A stretch of DNA of 63,838 nt from IMCC26256 sp037146835 (GTDB lineage Bacteria; Actinomycetota; Acidimicrobiia; IMCC26256): positions 1 to 63,838 of the forward strand of contig JBAWWI010000003.1 of assembly GCA_037146835.1 (NCBI GenBank). The letters are read 5' to 3'. Positions 41,883 to 52,200 of this stretch are shown here, in pieces. The notes under the pieces were generated by a model, which was given only the letters and a program-made list of their open reading frames with translations, did not search any database and had not been told where the DNA came from. The translations under genes were made by a program, and so were the position numbers. Position 1 is the stretch's first letter. The number at the start of each line of letters is the position of its first letter.

Positions 41883-43025
41883 ATGACCACTAACCCGACT
41901 CCCCGTAAAGAGACTCCCGTAAATGGAGACGCTCCCCTCAGTCCCTCCAAGAGCGCCCCTGCAGAAATCTCTTGGTTCTCCGCTCTCTGCGACGACGACT
42001 ATGCCCAGCTTGGGGTAACAGACCAGAGCCTCCGGTCATCCTGGGGGCACTGCAGGGATATAGCTCTAACCGCTGAGCGCTCAGGTTTCGACAATATTCT
42101 CCTCCCCTCTGGCTATGACCTAGGCATCGACACCATCGCGTTTGCCGGAGGACTGGCACCATTACTTGAGCGCATGCAGATGCTCGTTGCTGTGCGGTGC
42201 GGCGAGATGTGGGCACCCCAACTCGCTCGCCAAATCGCAACTCTTGATCAAATGCTCCGCGGACGTTTAACCATCAACATCATCTCTAGCGACATACCCG
42301 GCGAGACATTGGAGAGCGCTGCTCGCTATCGACGAACGCTAGAGACGATGCAGGTATTACGCGCACTCCTAAATGGCGAAGACGTCGCGTTTCACGGCGA
42401 GTTCATCAACCTTGAGCTAGCCCCACCCCGCGCGCAAACCCTGAGTGGAACCTGCCCTCCTCTTTATTTCGGAGGCCTCTCCAACGACGCCAGAGACGTC
42501 GCTGCACAGGAGGCCGATGTCTACCTCATGTGGCCAGATCTCATGCCAGAGGTTGCTTCGATAATTGACGACATGCGTCAACGTGCTTCGGGATATGGGC
42601 GCGCCCTGCGCTTTGGGTATCGCGCTCACGTCATCGTTCGAGAGACTGAGGATGAGGCGCATGCTGCTGCCGCCCATCTCGTCGAGGCCTTAGACCCAGG
42701 CGAGGGCAAGCGCATCCGCGAACGCTCCCTTGACCATTCATCAGAAGGGGTACGGCGCCAAGCGGAGTTGAGGGAGTCGTCTAGTGATGATGGTTTCGTC
42801 GAGGACGCTCTCTGGACAGGAGTAGGGCGTGCGCGCTCTGGATGCGGAGCAGCAATTGTTGGCAGCCCAGAGCAGGTAATCAACAAGCTAAGGGCATATC
42901 AGTTTCTCGGCATTGAGGCATTCATTCTCTCTGGCTACCCGCATATAGAAGAGGCGAAGCATTTTGCCCGCTTGGTACTCCCCGAAATCGCACACGCCCC
43001 GCTACGCAGCTTCGTTGACTTCTGA
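41883..43025 (+). CDS. LLM-class flavin-dependent monooxygenase (SsuD-like)
   Basis: A 380-residue luciferase-like TIM barrel. ISWFSALCDDDY begins the barrel; AERSGFDNILLPSGYDLGIDT, APLLERMQMLVAVRCGEMWAPQLARQIATLDQML and NIISSDIPGE are alkanesulfonate-monooxygenase-like (SsuD). YFGGLSNDARDVAAQEADVYLMWPDL and GYRAHVIVRETEDEAHAAAA continue the match. It needs reduced FMN from an unseen reductase. The substrate may be a sulfonate or another organic compound. The first 25 residues are non-conserved, so a later start is possible. Confidence 0.88.
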   Translation: MTTNPTPRKETPVNGDAPLSPSKSAPAEISWFSALCDDDYAQLGVTDQSLRSSWGHCRDIALTAERSGFDNILLPSGYDLGIDTIAFAGGLAPLLERMQMLVAVRCGEMWAPQLARQIATLDQMLRGRLTINIISSDIPGETLESAARYRRTLETMQVLRALLNGEDVAFHGEFINLELAPPRAQTLSGTCPPLYFGGLSNDARDVAAQEADVYLMWPDLMPEVASIIDDMRQRASGYGRALRFGYRAHVIVRETEDEAHAAAAHLVEALDPGEGKRIRERSLDHSSEGVRRQAELRESSSDDGFVEDALWTGVGRARSGCGAAIVGSPEQVINKLRAYQFLGIEAFILSGYPHIEEAKHFARLVLPEIAHAPLRSFVDF

Positions 43026-43112
43026 TCTGGCCGGCCCTATCCGACCCTCCGCCCGACCCCGCAGATGGCCTGCGCTGCGGAGTACCGTTTAGGCCTACGC
43101 AGCACGCGTCTT

Positions 43113-43140
43113 TACACCTAAGTCATCACACCTAAGTCAT
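43113..43140. repeat. 14-bp tandem repeat, two copies
   Basis: ACACCTAAGTCAT occurs twice in 14-bp steps (43113-43126, 43127-43140), with a decayed third unit TCCACCTACGAGG. It lies immediately before the ribosome site of the aldehyde dehydrogenase gene, and the third unit supplies the GAGGAG. Confidence 0.9.
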
Positions 43141-43159
43141 TCCACCTACGAGGAGACCC

Positions 43160-44611
43160 ATGACCGACTTCAACAAACTTTTCATTGGCGGCGAGATGGT
43201 TGCCCCCGAGGGGCAGGGCCGCATTGAGGTCATCTCTCCAGTCACCGAAGAGGTCTACGGAACCGCTCCAGATGCAAGTAACGCTGACATGGACCGCGCA
43301 GTCGCTGCAGCACGCAACGCTTTCGATAACGGCCCGTGGCCGAGCATGACACCTGATGAGCGAGCAGATGCGATAGCGCGACTCTCAGCATCACTACAGG
43401 CACGCGCAATGGAGATTGCAGACGTAATTACAAACGAGAACGGATCCGTAATGTCGTTCTCGATCATGGGTCAGGTATTCGCCTCCACGATGGTGCTCGA
43501 CACCTATGCCGGCATCGCGCGCACCTATGAGTTTGAGAACCGTCGGGCTGGCGCACTTGGTGGCGATGTGCGCGTTCGCCGCGCACCGGTCGGGGTAGTT
43601 GCCGGCATCATCCCTTGGAATGTCCCGCTCTACATCACCGCTATGAAACTTGGCCCAGCGCTTGCTTCCGGCTCAACGATCGTCTTAAAGCCGTCACCGG
43701 AGACGTCTCTTGACGCTTACCTGCTTGCAGATGCGATCATGGAGGCGGGCATCCCTGAGGGAGTAATTAATATCGTCGCAGCAGGGCGCGAGGTAAGTGA
43801 GTACCTCGTAAGTCACCCGCAGATCGACAAGGTCTCCTTCACCGGCAGCACGCCCGTTGGTCGCCGCATCGCATCAATCTGTGGCGAGCAGATCAAACGC
43901 TGCACTCTGGAGCTTGGGGGTAAGTCGGCTGCCATTGTCCTAGACGATGTCAACCTCGATGACGCTCTCCTTGATCAGCTCCTCATGTCCGGCCTTATGA
44001 ACAATGGTCAGGCCTGTGGCGCTCAGACAAGAATTCTCATTCCGCGCGGTCGTTACTCCGAGGTCGTCGAGGCTATGGGGGACGCCATGTCAAAGATGGT
44101 CGTCGGTGACCCCAACGAGGAGTCGAGCCAGATCGGACCGCTAGTAGCAGAGCGCCAACGCACTCGAGTACTTGGGTACATCGAGTCAGGCAAGTCTGAG
44201 GGTGCGCGTGTAGTTACTGGTGGAGGGCGCCCAGCCGATCTCGAGAAGGGCTGGTACGTATCGCCTACCCTCTTCGCTGATGCCAACAATCAAATGAAGA
44301 TTGCTCGTGAGGAGATCTTCGGACCAGTGCTAACGGCTATTCCGTACGACACAGAGGCTGAGGCCTTGGCTATTGCCAACGACTCAGATTACGGACTATG
44401 CGGCTCTGTGTGGACCTCAGATTTTGAGCACGGCGCAGAGGTTGCAGCTCAAGTGCGTACCGGGGTCATGGCTATCAACACGATGGCGATTCTGGACTTC
44501 AATGCCCCGTTTGGTGGCTTCAAGAACTCTGGGCTTGGGCGTGAGCTTGGACCAGAGGGCCTCGATGCGTATACCGAGCTTCAGTCCATCATCCTCCCCG
44601 CTGCCGGATAA
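43160..44611 (+). CDS. NAD(P)-dependent aldehyde dehydrogenase
   Basis: A 483-residue ALDH. Asn154 (PWNVP), Lys177 (LKPSP), Glu251 (LELGGKSA) and the catalytic Cys286 (NNGQACGAQ) are all present, with FTGSTPVGRRI for the cofactor. EIFGPVLTAIPYD and FGGFKNSGLGRELGPEG complete the C-terminal domain. GAGGAG lies six bases before the ATG. It follows the LLM monooxygenase in the same direction with a 134-bp gap, so the two may act on one pathway (oxygenation then aldehyde oxidation); this is inference. Confidence 0.93.
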   Translation: MTDFNKLFIGGEMVAPEGQGRIEVISPVTEEVYGTAPDASNADMDRAVAAARNAFDNGPWPSMTPDERADAIARLSASLQARAMEIADVITNENGSVMSFSIMGQVFASTMVLDTYAGIARTYEFENRRAGALGGDVRVRRAPVGVVAGIIPWNVPLYITAMKLGPALASGSTIVLKPSPETSLDAYLLADAIMEAGIPEGVINIVAAGREVSEYLVSHPQIDKVSFTGSTPVGRRIASICGEQIKRCTLELGGKSAAIVLDDVNLDDALLDQLLMSGLMNNGQACGAQTRILIPRGRYSEVVEAMGDAMSKMVVGDPNEESSQIGPLVAERQRTRVLGYIESGKSEGARVVTGGGRPADLEKGWYVSPTLFADANNQMKIAREEIFGPVLTAIPYDTEAEALAIANDSDYGLCGSVWTSDFEHGAEVAAQVRTGVMAINTMAILDFNAPFGGFKNSGLGRELGPEGLDAYTELQSIILPAAG

Positions 44612-44653
44612 GAACTGGCTAACCAACAGCGCGACCGTAATTAACTCACTAAT

Positions 44654-44679
44654 CCAAGGGGCGCTGCGGCGCCCCTTGG
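44654..44679. terminator. Strong hairpin after the aldehyde dehydrogenase gene
   Basis: CCAAGGGGCGC, a four-base loop, then GCGCCCCTTGG: an 11-bp perfect stem. There is no T-run on either side, so it may be a transcript stabiliser or a terminator of the U-independent kind reported for actinobacteria. It separates the ALDH gene from the potassium-channel operon. Confidence 0.6.
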
Positions 44680-44690
44680 TCGCGTCTGCG

Positions 44691-44696
44691 TAACCT
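44691..44696 (+). promoter_or_regulatory. Candidate -10 for a leaderless channel gene
   Basis: TAACCT, seven bases before the ATG at 44704 and directly after the hairpin. It fits the TANNNT -10 pattern of leaderless genes seen elsewhere in the window. No good -35 match is visible. Confidence 0.35.
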
Positions 44697-44703
44697 ATGG
44701 CCC

Positions 44704-45402
44704 ATGCAACAATTTAGCCCCCGAGATAAATTGCCATGGCCGGGCATGGGCACTGTGCTTGCGCTGCTTTCACTAGCAGTTATTTGGCACTCTGCAGCCC
44801 CTTTTGCCGGCTGGTCGCGAGTAGTAGCGATCTCGCTAGAGGGAGCGGCATTGATCGCAGCCCTCACCATCAGCGGAGAGACCCCAAAGTTTCGACGCGC
44901 CGCTCTGGTCTTGATTCCGATCGCTCTAATACTCTCAATATTGGGTGCGGCAACCTCCGGTGAAGCTGGTCTTCTTACAACATCCATTCTTGGGCTGATG
45001 ATCGTCATCGTCTCTCCAATTGCAATTATTCGAGCAGTGCTTCGACACCCGATCATTAACCTCCAGACTGTCGCTGCCGCGGTATGCATCTATTTGATCC
45101 TCGGGCTCCTCTTCGCATACATCTTTGGGATTGAGTCAACGATCGACAAGGGAGTCTTCTTCTCCGGGACAAGCCGCCCCTACGGGCCAGACCTTCTGTA
45201 TTTTTCTTTCACAACTCTCACCACTACCGGCTATGGAGATATCGCAGCGGTTACACGCATCGGGCGCACCACTGCAATCGCCGAGGCAATGATTGGTCAG
45301 CTCTACCTTGTGACGGTTCTCGCGATTCTGGTAAGTAACCTTGGCAAAGACCGGCGCGTCGACACTGGCGAGACAGGCGCAGATAAGGAGCAGACGACAT
45401 GA
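44704..45402 (+). CDS. Potassium-channel-family membrane protein
   Basis: 232 residues. Three to four N-terminal membrane helices are followed by a pore unit: helix (LQTVAAAVCIYLILGLLFAYIF), pore helix, selectivity filter TTTGYGD (173-179), and the inner helix (AIAEAMIGQLYLVTVLAILV). The TxGYGD filter is diagnostic of K+ selectivity. No cytoplasmic RCK domain is present. The stop overlaps the next gene in ATGA. The extra N-terminal helices compared with KcsA are noteworthy. Confidence 0.9.
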   Translation: MQQFSPRDKLPWPGMGTVLALLSLAVIWHSAAPFAGWSRVVAISLEGAALIAALTISGETPKFRRAALVLIPIALILSILGAATSGEAGLLTTSILGLMIVIVSPIAIIRAVLRHPIINLQTVAAAVCIYLILGLLFAYIFGIESTIDKGVFFSGTSRPYGPDLLYFSFTTLTTTGYGDIAAVTRIGRTTAIAEAMIGQLYLVTVLAILVSNLGKDRRVDTGETGADKEQTT

Positions 45403-45887
45403 TCGAGATAAATGATTTTGAGGAGCGCAAGAATGCGCTTCGTAGGCATTTGATCCCGGAGAGCGAGCGTCCTGCTTCATCGGCTCGAGGCGCTCACCAC
45501 ATCGCGATGATCTGCTCTGACCCAGATACAACAATTGCCTTCTACCAAGGCGTGCTTGGCTTTCCGCTCGTAGAGATATTTGAGAACCGTGACTATGTAG
45601 GTTCGATGCACTTCTTCTTCGATATTGGCGAGGGTAACTTGCTCGCATTCTTCGATTTTCCAGGGCTTGGACTCGGGGAGATTGTTGAGGCCCATGGAGG
45701 CCTACAGCATCTTGCAATATCAATGACGACTGAGAATTTCGAGGCAGCAAAACTGCGTGTTGAGGCCGCTGGCATTGAGTACCGAGGGCCAGACCTTGGC
45801 GTCAAGAACTCTATTTACATGCGCGACCCTGACGGAATACAGATAGAGATACTTTCCCATCCGTTACTTGATACGAACTTCGCTTAG
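45399..45887 (+). CDS. VOC (glyoxalase/dioxygenase-fold) protein
   Basis: 162 residues. GAHHIAMICSDPDTTIAFYQGVLGFPLVEIF is the first beta-alpha-beta-beta-beta unit, and LQHLAISMTTENFEAAKLRVEAAGIEY the second. YMRDPDGIQIEIL ends with the metal-binding Glu, and His residues in GAHHIA and LQHLAI complete the likely metal site. It overlaps the channel gene by four bases and precedes an alcohol dehydrogenase by seven bases, so it is in an operon with both. The substrate is unknown. Confidence 0.87.
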   Translation: MIEINDFEERKNALRRHLIPESERPASSARGAHHIAMICSDPDTTIAFYQGVLGFPLVEIFENRDYVGSMHFFFDIGEGNLLAFFDFPGLGLGEIVEAHGGLQHLAISMTTENFEAAKLRVEAAGIEYRGPDLGVKNSIYMRDPDGIQIEILSHPLLDTNFA

Positions 45888-45894
45888 GAGCACA

Positions 45895-46992
45895 ATGCGC
45901 GCCGCAGTCTTTGAGTCCGCCGGACAACCCTTCACCATTGCTAACGACATTGAGATTGAGAATCCTCGTTACGGAGAAGTAAAAGTACGGGTCTCACACT
46001 GTGGTGTATGCCACTCAGACCTGAGCATCGTAAATGGCTCATTCCCAGTAGGCACCCCAGTGATTCTTGGGCATGAGGCAGCGGGAGTAGTGGAGATGGT
46101 TGGCCCTGGCGTCACTTCACTTGCGCCAGGAGACAAAGTGGTTCTTACTCCTACGCCTACCTGCGGGACTTGCTATTGGTGTGTACGCGATGAGCACAGC
46201 CTCTGCGCTAATACCAGCGCTATCGCTCTATCCGCTTTCCCTGATGGCACAACTCGCCTCTCTCGCAATGGAGCAACTGTTTACCGCGGACTCGGCGTCG
46301 CCGCATTCGCAGAGTTTGTCGTCACACAAGAGTCCGGAGCAGTAAAGGTTCCAGACGACACGCCATTAGATGTTGTCTGCGTAATTGGCTGCGCGATGCA
46401 GACCGGAGTCGGAGCTGTACTAAACACTGCAAACGTCGAGGCAGGAGCGACGGTTCTGGTTGCCGGCCTTGGAGGTATTGGTTTAGCGGTCGTACAGGGT
46501 GCGCGCATTGCTGGAGCAACCCGTATCATCGCCTCCGATCCTCTACCCGAGCGTCGCGCAGCGGCACTACGTTTTGGAGCCACGGATGTAATCGACCCAA
46601 CATCCGATAACGTCGTAGTGGCTTCGCACTCGCTCACTGGCGTTGGTGTCGATTATGCATTCGAGGCCGCAGGCAAGGCAGCACTTATCGGCCCACTACT
46701 AGATGCCTGCCGTGCCGGTGGATCAACTATCTGCGTTGGGGCGCCTGGTCTGGATGAGAAGATCGTGATCGATCCGGCTGTACTTTTCTCTACAACGGGC
46801 AAGAAGCTCCTGGGATGCTTATTAGGCAGCGTTAACTCGCGCCGGGAGATCCCACGCCTTGTCGAACTATGGAGAAGGGGACACCTTGACCTAGAGGGAA
46901 TGATCACGCGGCAGGTTGACCTCGCCGAGATCGACTCAGCCTTCGACGATCTAGTCGCTGGTCGAGGAATACGCACCGTCGTCTCGATCTAA
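45895..46992 (+). CDS. Zinc-dependent alcohol dehydrogenase
   Basis: A 365-residue MDR-family enzyme. The catalytic zinc ligands are Cys36 (HCGVCHSD) and His60-Glu61 (GHEAAG). The structural zinc site has Cys90, 93, 96 and 104 (CGTCYWCVRDEHSLC). The cofactor fold is VLVAGLGGIGLAVVQGARIAG with SDPLPERR (Asp, NAD type). It resembles class III/NDMA-type alcohol dehydrogenases. The ATG at 45895 has AGGAG directly at the end of the VOC gene. Earlier in-frame starts lie inside VOC and lack homology. Confidence 0.92.
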   Translation: MRAAVFESAGQPFTIANDIEIENPRYGEVKVRVSHCGVCHSDLSIVNGSFPVGTPVILGHEAAGVVEMVGPGVTSLAPGDKVVLTPTPTCGTCYWCVRDEHSLCANTSAIALSAFPDGTTRLSRNGATVYRGLGVAAFAEFVVTQESGAVKVPDDTPLDVVCVIGCAMQTGVGAVLNTANVEAGATVLVAGLGGIGLAVVQGARIAGATRIIASDPLPERRAAALRFGATDVIDPTSDNVVVASHSLTGVGVDYAFEAAGKAALIGPLLDACRAGGSTICVGAPGLDEKIVIDPAVLFSTTGKKLLGCLLGSVNSRREIPRLVELWRRGHLDLEGMITRQVDLAEIDSAFDDLVAGRGIRTVVSI

Positions 46993-47110
46993 TAGCGAGG
47001 TAGGCCCGTAGAGTGCGGGGACTCAAGCATCGCTCGCAGCCAATTGGCGCGTTCTGGAGAGCGAGCCAGGCCGGTAGGATCCTGCAGACCGAAATGTGAT
47101 CTGCGGCTTC

Positions 47111-47146
47111 GCTTGAGGGGCTGCTTGAGGGGCTGCTTGAGGGGGC
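47111..47146. repeat. 12-bp tandem repeat, three copies, carrying Shine-Dalgarno-like GAGGGG
   Basis: GCTTGAGGGGCT at 47111-47122 and 47123-47134, and GCTTGAGGGGGC at 47135-47146. The last copy ends five bases before the ATG at 47152, and its GAGGGGG can act as the ribosome site. The array therefore holds three potential ribosome sites in a row. Confidence 0.95.
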
Positions 47147-47151
47147 CGTGC

Positions 47152-49239
47152 ATGACCGACCAAACCGAGAGCGCCGAGGCACGCACCTCGCGTTTTACAA
47201 GCCTCGCTAGGCGCGAGTTGCGCGCCTTCACAGAGCTTTTTGCGGTCTCAGGAATTGCATTCGCAATTCCAATCCTCAATCTTCTCTCGAAAAACTCTTC
47301 CCTCTTTCCCACCTACAAGGCGACCCCTCTAGATGTTCTTGCTATTGGCCTCATAGCCGTTGTCGTACCACCTCTTCTCGCTTGGGGATTCGAGGCTTGG
47401 GCTGGGCTCGTTCTCCCGATAATTCGTAGATATATACATGCGTTCTTTATCGGAGTCGGCATAGGCATTTACGCACTCCAGTTCACGAAGCACACTCTGA
47501 GTCCAAGCCCCACAATTCTGATAGTTGCAGGAGTGACCTCTGGGGTAGCAGCAGCACTTCTACGAATAAAATCTAAGACCTTCGCATCATTCATCGCTGC
47601 TCTAGCATTTGCTCCTGCGCTTCTTGCAATCTGGTTTGCTTTTTTCTCAAGCGCATCCCAAGCCGCTAAACGAGTTTCCTATGAGGACACGAAAGTCGCT
47701 GTTAGCGCTCCGCATCGAGTAGCACTGATCGCTTTCGACGAACTCCCGATTGGGTCACTATTAAATGCGACTGGGCATGTGGATAAGGAACTATTCCCTA
47801 ATTTCGCCACTCTTGAGCAATCATCAACTTTCTACAGGAACATGTCTACGGTCGCTCCGATTACTAAGTGGGCAATCCCGGCACTCTTAACTGGCCAGTA
47901 TCCAGAGGAGTCGCGCTTACCTTACGCAGCCGATCATCCTGACTCAATCTTTCGACTCTTGAGCAGCACTTATCGTATGAACGCTCACGACGAGATCACA
48001 TTTCTTTGCCCTAGTAACTACTGTCGCGATGTAGGCGTAAAGAGATCGCACTCGCAGCGAGTGCAGGCGATCGGTCGCGGTGGGTTCAACCTTTGGCGAT
48101 CGACCATCTCGTTGCATGAACAGATCGCGACCTATTCACCTACCGAAGAGATCTCAAAACCTTTTGACGATGCTCGCAGGTTCATAAACTCGATTCATCA
48201 AGATACCGGCCCGGTATTTGATTACGCACACATCATGCTTCCCCATCAACCTTGGGTTTATCTCAATACGTTTCAAACCCATAGGCCCGCCAACAAGCAG
48301 AATTTCGAGAACTCGAACTTTGCCGAGTGGACGAGTCTTCATAATGCAGAACTGGGTCGAGAGATGCACCTGCTTCAACTCCAAACAGCCGACACATTTC
48401 TAGGCCAAGTAATCAATCGCCTTAAAAAAATTGGGGCATGGGACGACACAGTTCTAGTGGTAACGGCAGACCACGGAATATCCTTTACAGCCGGTCAGCC
48501 ACAGCGCGTTGTCTCTCGGAAGAACGCTCACGAGATTCTCTTCCCTCCGCTTTTTATAAAGTCCCCTACGCAGACCGAACCAATTACTGACGACCATCCG
48601 ATGCGGGCCATCGATGTTCTACCGACGATCGCAGAGATCATCGGGGCCAAAATCCCTTGGAAGATAGATGGAAAACCTGCAACCGCAAGCAGAGACCCCA
48701 AAGAAGCGATCAGGCTCTATCAATTCAAGAACCCGATCTGGGATACTCCTCTCGTCGCATCTGGAGGCGATTACCTCACCTTCAAGCGGTCGACGAACAA
48801 GGCAGCTGTATCTATGACGGCCAGCCGCTACGCAGGCGACCCTGCAATTCGAATATATAGAGTTGGCGAGTATGGAGATCTTCTAAGCCAGGAGATCAGC
48901 ACTCTTGCGATCACACCGGAATCAAAGAAACTCGAAATCTTTATTCCAGGTCTAGGAGTCAACGCATTGAATGCGTTCAACCCAATTTCGCCAAATCTCG
49001 ATCAGACTTGGCTAGAGGGCTATTGCAGCAATCTAGGGGAGGACTCAACCATCGCTTTCGCTGTAAATGGCCGCATCGCAGGCTTGGGTTTCTCTCGCCG
49101 ATTCCCTAACCAGAAATTTGGGTACTACTTCGCACAGCTCGCACCGGCCCTCATTAACGGGGGCGACAACTCCCTAGAGGCTTACGAAGTAACAGGGCCA
49201 CCCTCCGCTCCTTATCTAACACCGATTCGGATCGGCTAA
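47152..49239 (+). CDS. Membrane sulfatase/phosphoethanolamine-transferase-like protein
   Basis: 695 residues. Four to five N-terminal membrane helices (about 25-165) precede an extracytoplasmic sulfatase-superfamily domain: VALIAFDELPIGSLLN (metal Asp), STVAPITKWAIPALLTGQYPE (expected nucleophile Thr/Ser; there is no sulfatase-type Cys-x-Pro), HIMLPHQPWVY, and VVTADHGISF (metal Asp-His). The layout resembles LTA-synthase or phosphoethanolamine-transferase enzymes. A C-terminal domain of about 180 residues is unassigned. It starts the arabinan-type envelope cluster; ATG 47152 is preferred over an upstream ATG whose frame translates the tandem repeat. Confidence 0.82.
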   Translation: MTDQTESAEARTSRFTSLARRELRAFTELFAVSGIAFAIPILNLLSKNSSLFPTYKATPLDVLAIGLIAVVVPPLLAWGFEAWAGLVLPIIRRYIHAFFIGVGIGIYALQFTKHTLSPSPTILIVAGVTSGVAAALLRIKSKTFASFIAALAFAPALLAIWFAFFSSASQAAKRVSYEDTKVAVSAPHRVALIAFDELPIGSLLNATGHVDKELFPNFATLEQSSTFYRNMSTVAPITKWAIPALLTGQYPEESRLPYAADHPDSIFRLLSSTYRMNAHDEITFLCPSNYCRDVGVKRSHSQRVQAIGRGGFNLWRSTISLHEQIATYSPTEEISKPFDDARRFINSIHQDTGPVFDYAHIMLPHQPWVYLNTFQTHRPANKQNFENSNFAEWTSLHNAELGREMHLLQLQTADTFLGQVINRLKKIGAWDDTVLVVTADHGISFTAGQPQRVVSRKNAHEILFPPLFIKSPTQTEPITDDHPMRAIDVLPTIAEIIGAKIPWKIDGKPATASRDPKEAIRLYQFKNPIWDTPLVASGGDYLTFKRSTNKAAVSMTASRYAGDPAIRIYRVGEYGDLLSQEISTLAITPESKKLEIFIPGLGVNALNAFNPISPNLDQTWLEGYCSNLGEDSTIAFAVNGRIAGLGFSRRFPNQKFGYYFAQLAPALINGGDNSLEAYEVTGPPSAPYLTPIRIG

Positions 49240-49243
49240 CCCG

Positions 49244-52200
49244 TTGACCAATTCAGCATCAACTAACTCTTCTCAAGGCGCTCCCCAAAGCAGATGGATC
49301 CCTAGATGGATAAGTCGCCATTGCGGAGGCCTAATTCTGGGTGCATTCGCTGCGCTTGTATATCTACCCATTCTTGCTATGCACCCCGGCAGAGTTGTTG
49401 CAGACACAAAGTCGTATCTCTACCTTGACCCCACCCGATTCTTAGCCAGAGCAGCATCCCTCTGGGACTCGAAGATAGGGCTAGGTACGCTCAGCCACCA
49501 AACGATTGGCTACCTGTTCCCTATGGGGCCTTGGTACTGGGTTACCCAAAACGTATTTGGAATGCCCACCTGGATCTCGCAGCGACTTTGGTTAGGAACA
49601 ATCATCCTTGCCGCAGGCATTGGGGCATGGAGACTCGCTCTAGAGTTTGGGGTCAGGCGTCGAGGAGCAGCAATCTCGATGCTCGCCTATGCCTTCTCGC
49701 CTTATGTGCTTGGGTACTCAAGTTTCTACAGTCTGCTACTCGGCCCCTGGGCAGCACTGCCTTGGTGGATCATCTGGACACGAAGAGGCCTGCGCGTCCG
49801 GGGATGGATTTATCCCGCGCTAATTGCTGTCTCCGTTCAGTTGGTTGGATCCTTAAACGCGAGCAGCCTGATTCTCTGCCTAATAGGTCCAGCGCTATGG
49901 GTTCCTTTCGCCGTGCTTGGCAGGAGGGAAGCCACATGGCGTGATGCGTGGTCCTTCCTCTGGCGTACAGCGCTGTTAACAACTCTCACCTCGCTCTGGT
50001 GGCTATCAGCGCTCCTCATCGAGGGACGCTTTGGGGTCAACATCCTTAGGTTTACAGAGACTGTTCGCACTGTTGCAGCGACCTCAGCGCCATTCGAGAT
50101 AATTCGCGGCTTGGGTTACTGGTTGCTCTACGGCGGCGACAGGACTGGCTCGTGGAACGACGCGCGCGGTGCGCTTACGCAGACCTCGCTTGGGCTCCTT
50201 GCAACGTACTTAGTCCCAACTATCGCTCTAGCGGGCGCAGCGCTTATTAAATGGCGAACTCGCGCATACTTTGTTCTTCTGGTTGCTGTGGGGCTCATCA
50301 TCGGCGTCGGACCGGCCCCTTATGATCACCCTTCATTGTTCAGCGGCGCCTTTAAATGGTTCACTCTCTCTACCTCTACCGGGTTCGCTCTACGCAACGT
50401 CAACAGAGCAATCCCTCTGCTGATTCTTGGGCTTGCCGCTCTTATCGGTGCCGGTGTCGATGCCTTCTCGAGGCATGTCGAACAGCGTGGCCGCCCTTTG
50501 ATCGCCTTCGGTGCAGTCGGATTAGTTGCGTTGATATGTATCACTGCAGCGTTACCCGCTCTCAGCGGGGGCTACTACAGCCGCTACCTTGAGACAGGAG
50601 GCTCGGTACCTGCGTACTGGACCAAGGCCATAGCGCGCCTCTCATCTGGAGATCCCCATACACGCGTCCTCGCTCTACCGGGAAGCGACTTTGCTTCATA
50701 TCGCTGGGGAGATACTCGAGACCCGATTGAGCCAGGGTTAATGGACCGCCCTTACGTCGCGCGAGAGATTGTGCCTTGGGGCTCCGAGCAATCGCTCTCA
50801 TTTCTACAGGCCCTTGACAGGAGAGTGCAGGACGGAAGCCTCGACCCGGATGGGCTAGCGGAGACCCTTAAATTGATGGGTGTTGGAGATGTCATTCTGC
50901 GCCTCGACCTTCGCACCGACCGCTGGAACCTGATTCCCGCTGGCGCACTCTGGAAGAAACTCACAGATAAGCAGCCCGCTGGCATTGGAGAGCCTGAACG
51001 GTTTGGAACGAAAATTCCAGGCAATCTGCGCTTTGTGGAGCTAGGAGACCTCACAAAACCAAACGCTGTGGCCCCAAACCCGCCTCCTGTGGCGATCATG
51101 AAAGTTAAGGACCCGGCCCCAATTATTAGAGCGAAATCAGCCGATGCCCCGATTTTAATTGCTGGAGACAGCGAGGCAATCATGGATCTCTCCGCTGCAA
51201 CGCTCCTGGACGCGAATCGAGTTGTCTTCTTCTCATCTTCCTTTGAGAAGAAGCCCAAGCAGATGGCCGCTCTCCCCAAATCGACGCTCCTCGTTCTATC
51301 TGACACAAACCGTCGTCGTGGTCAGCGATGGGGAGTGCTTCACGACCAGTTTGGATACACCGAGCAAGCAGGTGAACAGCCACTTGTAACCGATCCAACA
51401 GACCAGCGGCTAGTGGCGTTCCCCGATGAGACAGACGCGTCGCGCTCTGTGGCTGTGCTTACAGGAGTGAAGAGCGTCAGAGCGACTTCATACGGCACAC
51501 CAGCGTTTGGGTTCGTCCCGAACGAGAGGCCAGCCTCGGCATTTGATGGTGACCCGCGTACAGCATGGGTCGTTGATAGCGGAGTGCCCGTATCGCATCA
51601 AAAAATTCAAGTTGTTCTTGAGAAGCCGGTTACTACGAGCTCTATTAATTTGATGCAGATCACACCAGGGAATGCGTACTCGAAGAAGAAACGCTATCGC
51701 GCCATAACTCGGGTGCGGCTGACATTTGATGGAGAAGACTCCATCGAACGAGACCTTGGCCGCCATTCACGAAAAGCCAAGGGTCAGACCCTCGAATTTA
51801 AGGGGCGCACATTTCAGAAATTGGAGGTAACGATTCTTGATTCATCTGGCAAGGCGTTACGAGAGGGAGTGCAAAGAAACGGTGTTGGATTTGCTGAGAT
51901 CCGAATCCCAACCGGGGTAGCAGACGAGACCGTTCGCGTACACGAAGTAATCAGAATGCCAGAGCAGATGCTTAAGACACTCGGCCGAGAGTCAACGGAG
52001 CATCCGCTAATAGTCTCGATGACTAGAGACTCAACAATGGACAACACAAAGATGAATCGAAGCTTCGTGCTTCCCGAAGCAAGAACATTTGCTCTAAGTG
52101 GCACAGCACAGTTAAGCCCCTATGCAAAAGGACAGGACATAGATACTGCGCTCGGAGCGCCCTTGACGGGCCCTGATTCCTACACTGCAATATCGACTTC

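Noticed and set aside
46993..47110. Possible tRNA or small RNA in the gap before the sulfatase-like gene
   Set aside because: There is a short GCAGA/TCTGC hairpin only; no TPsiC-like GTTCRANNC with matching acceptor stem could be found.
47044..47151. An upstream ATG extending the sulfatase-like protein by 36 residues
   Set aside because: The extension translates the tandem repeat (GCLRGCLRG), is not hydrophobic or conserved, and the later ATG has a ribosome site.
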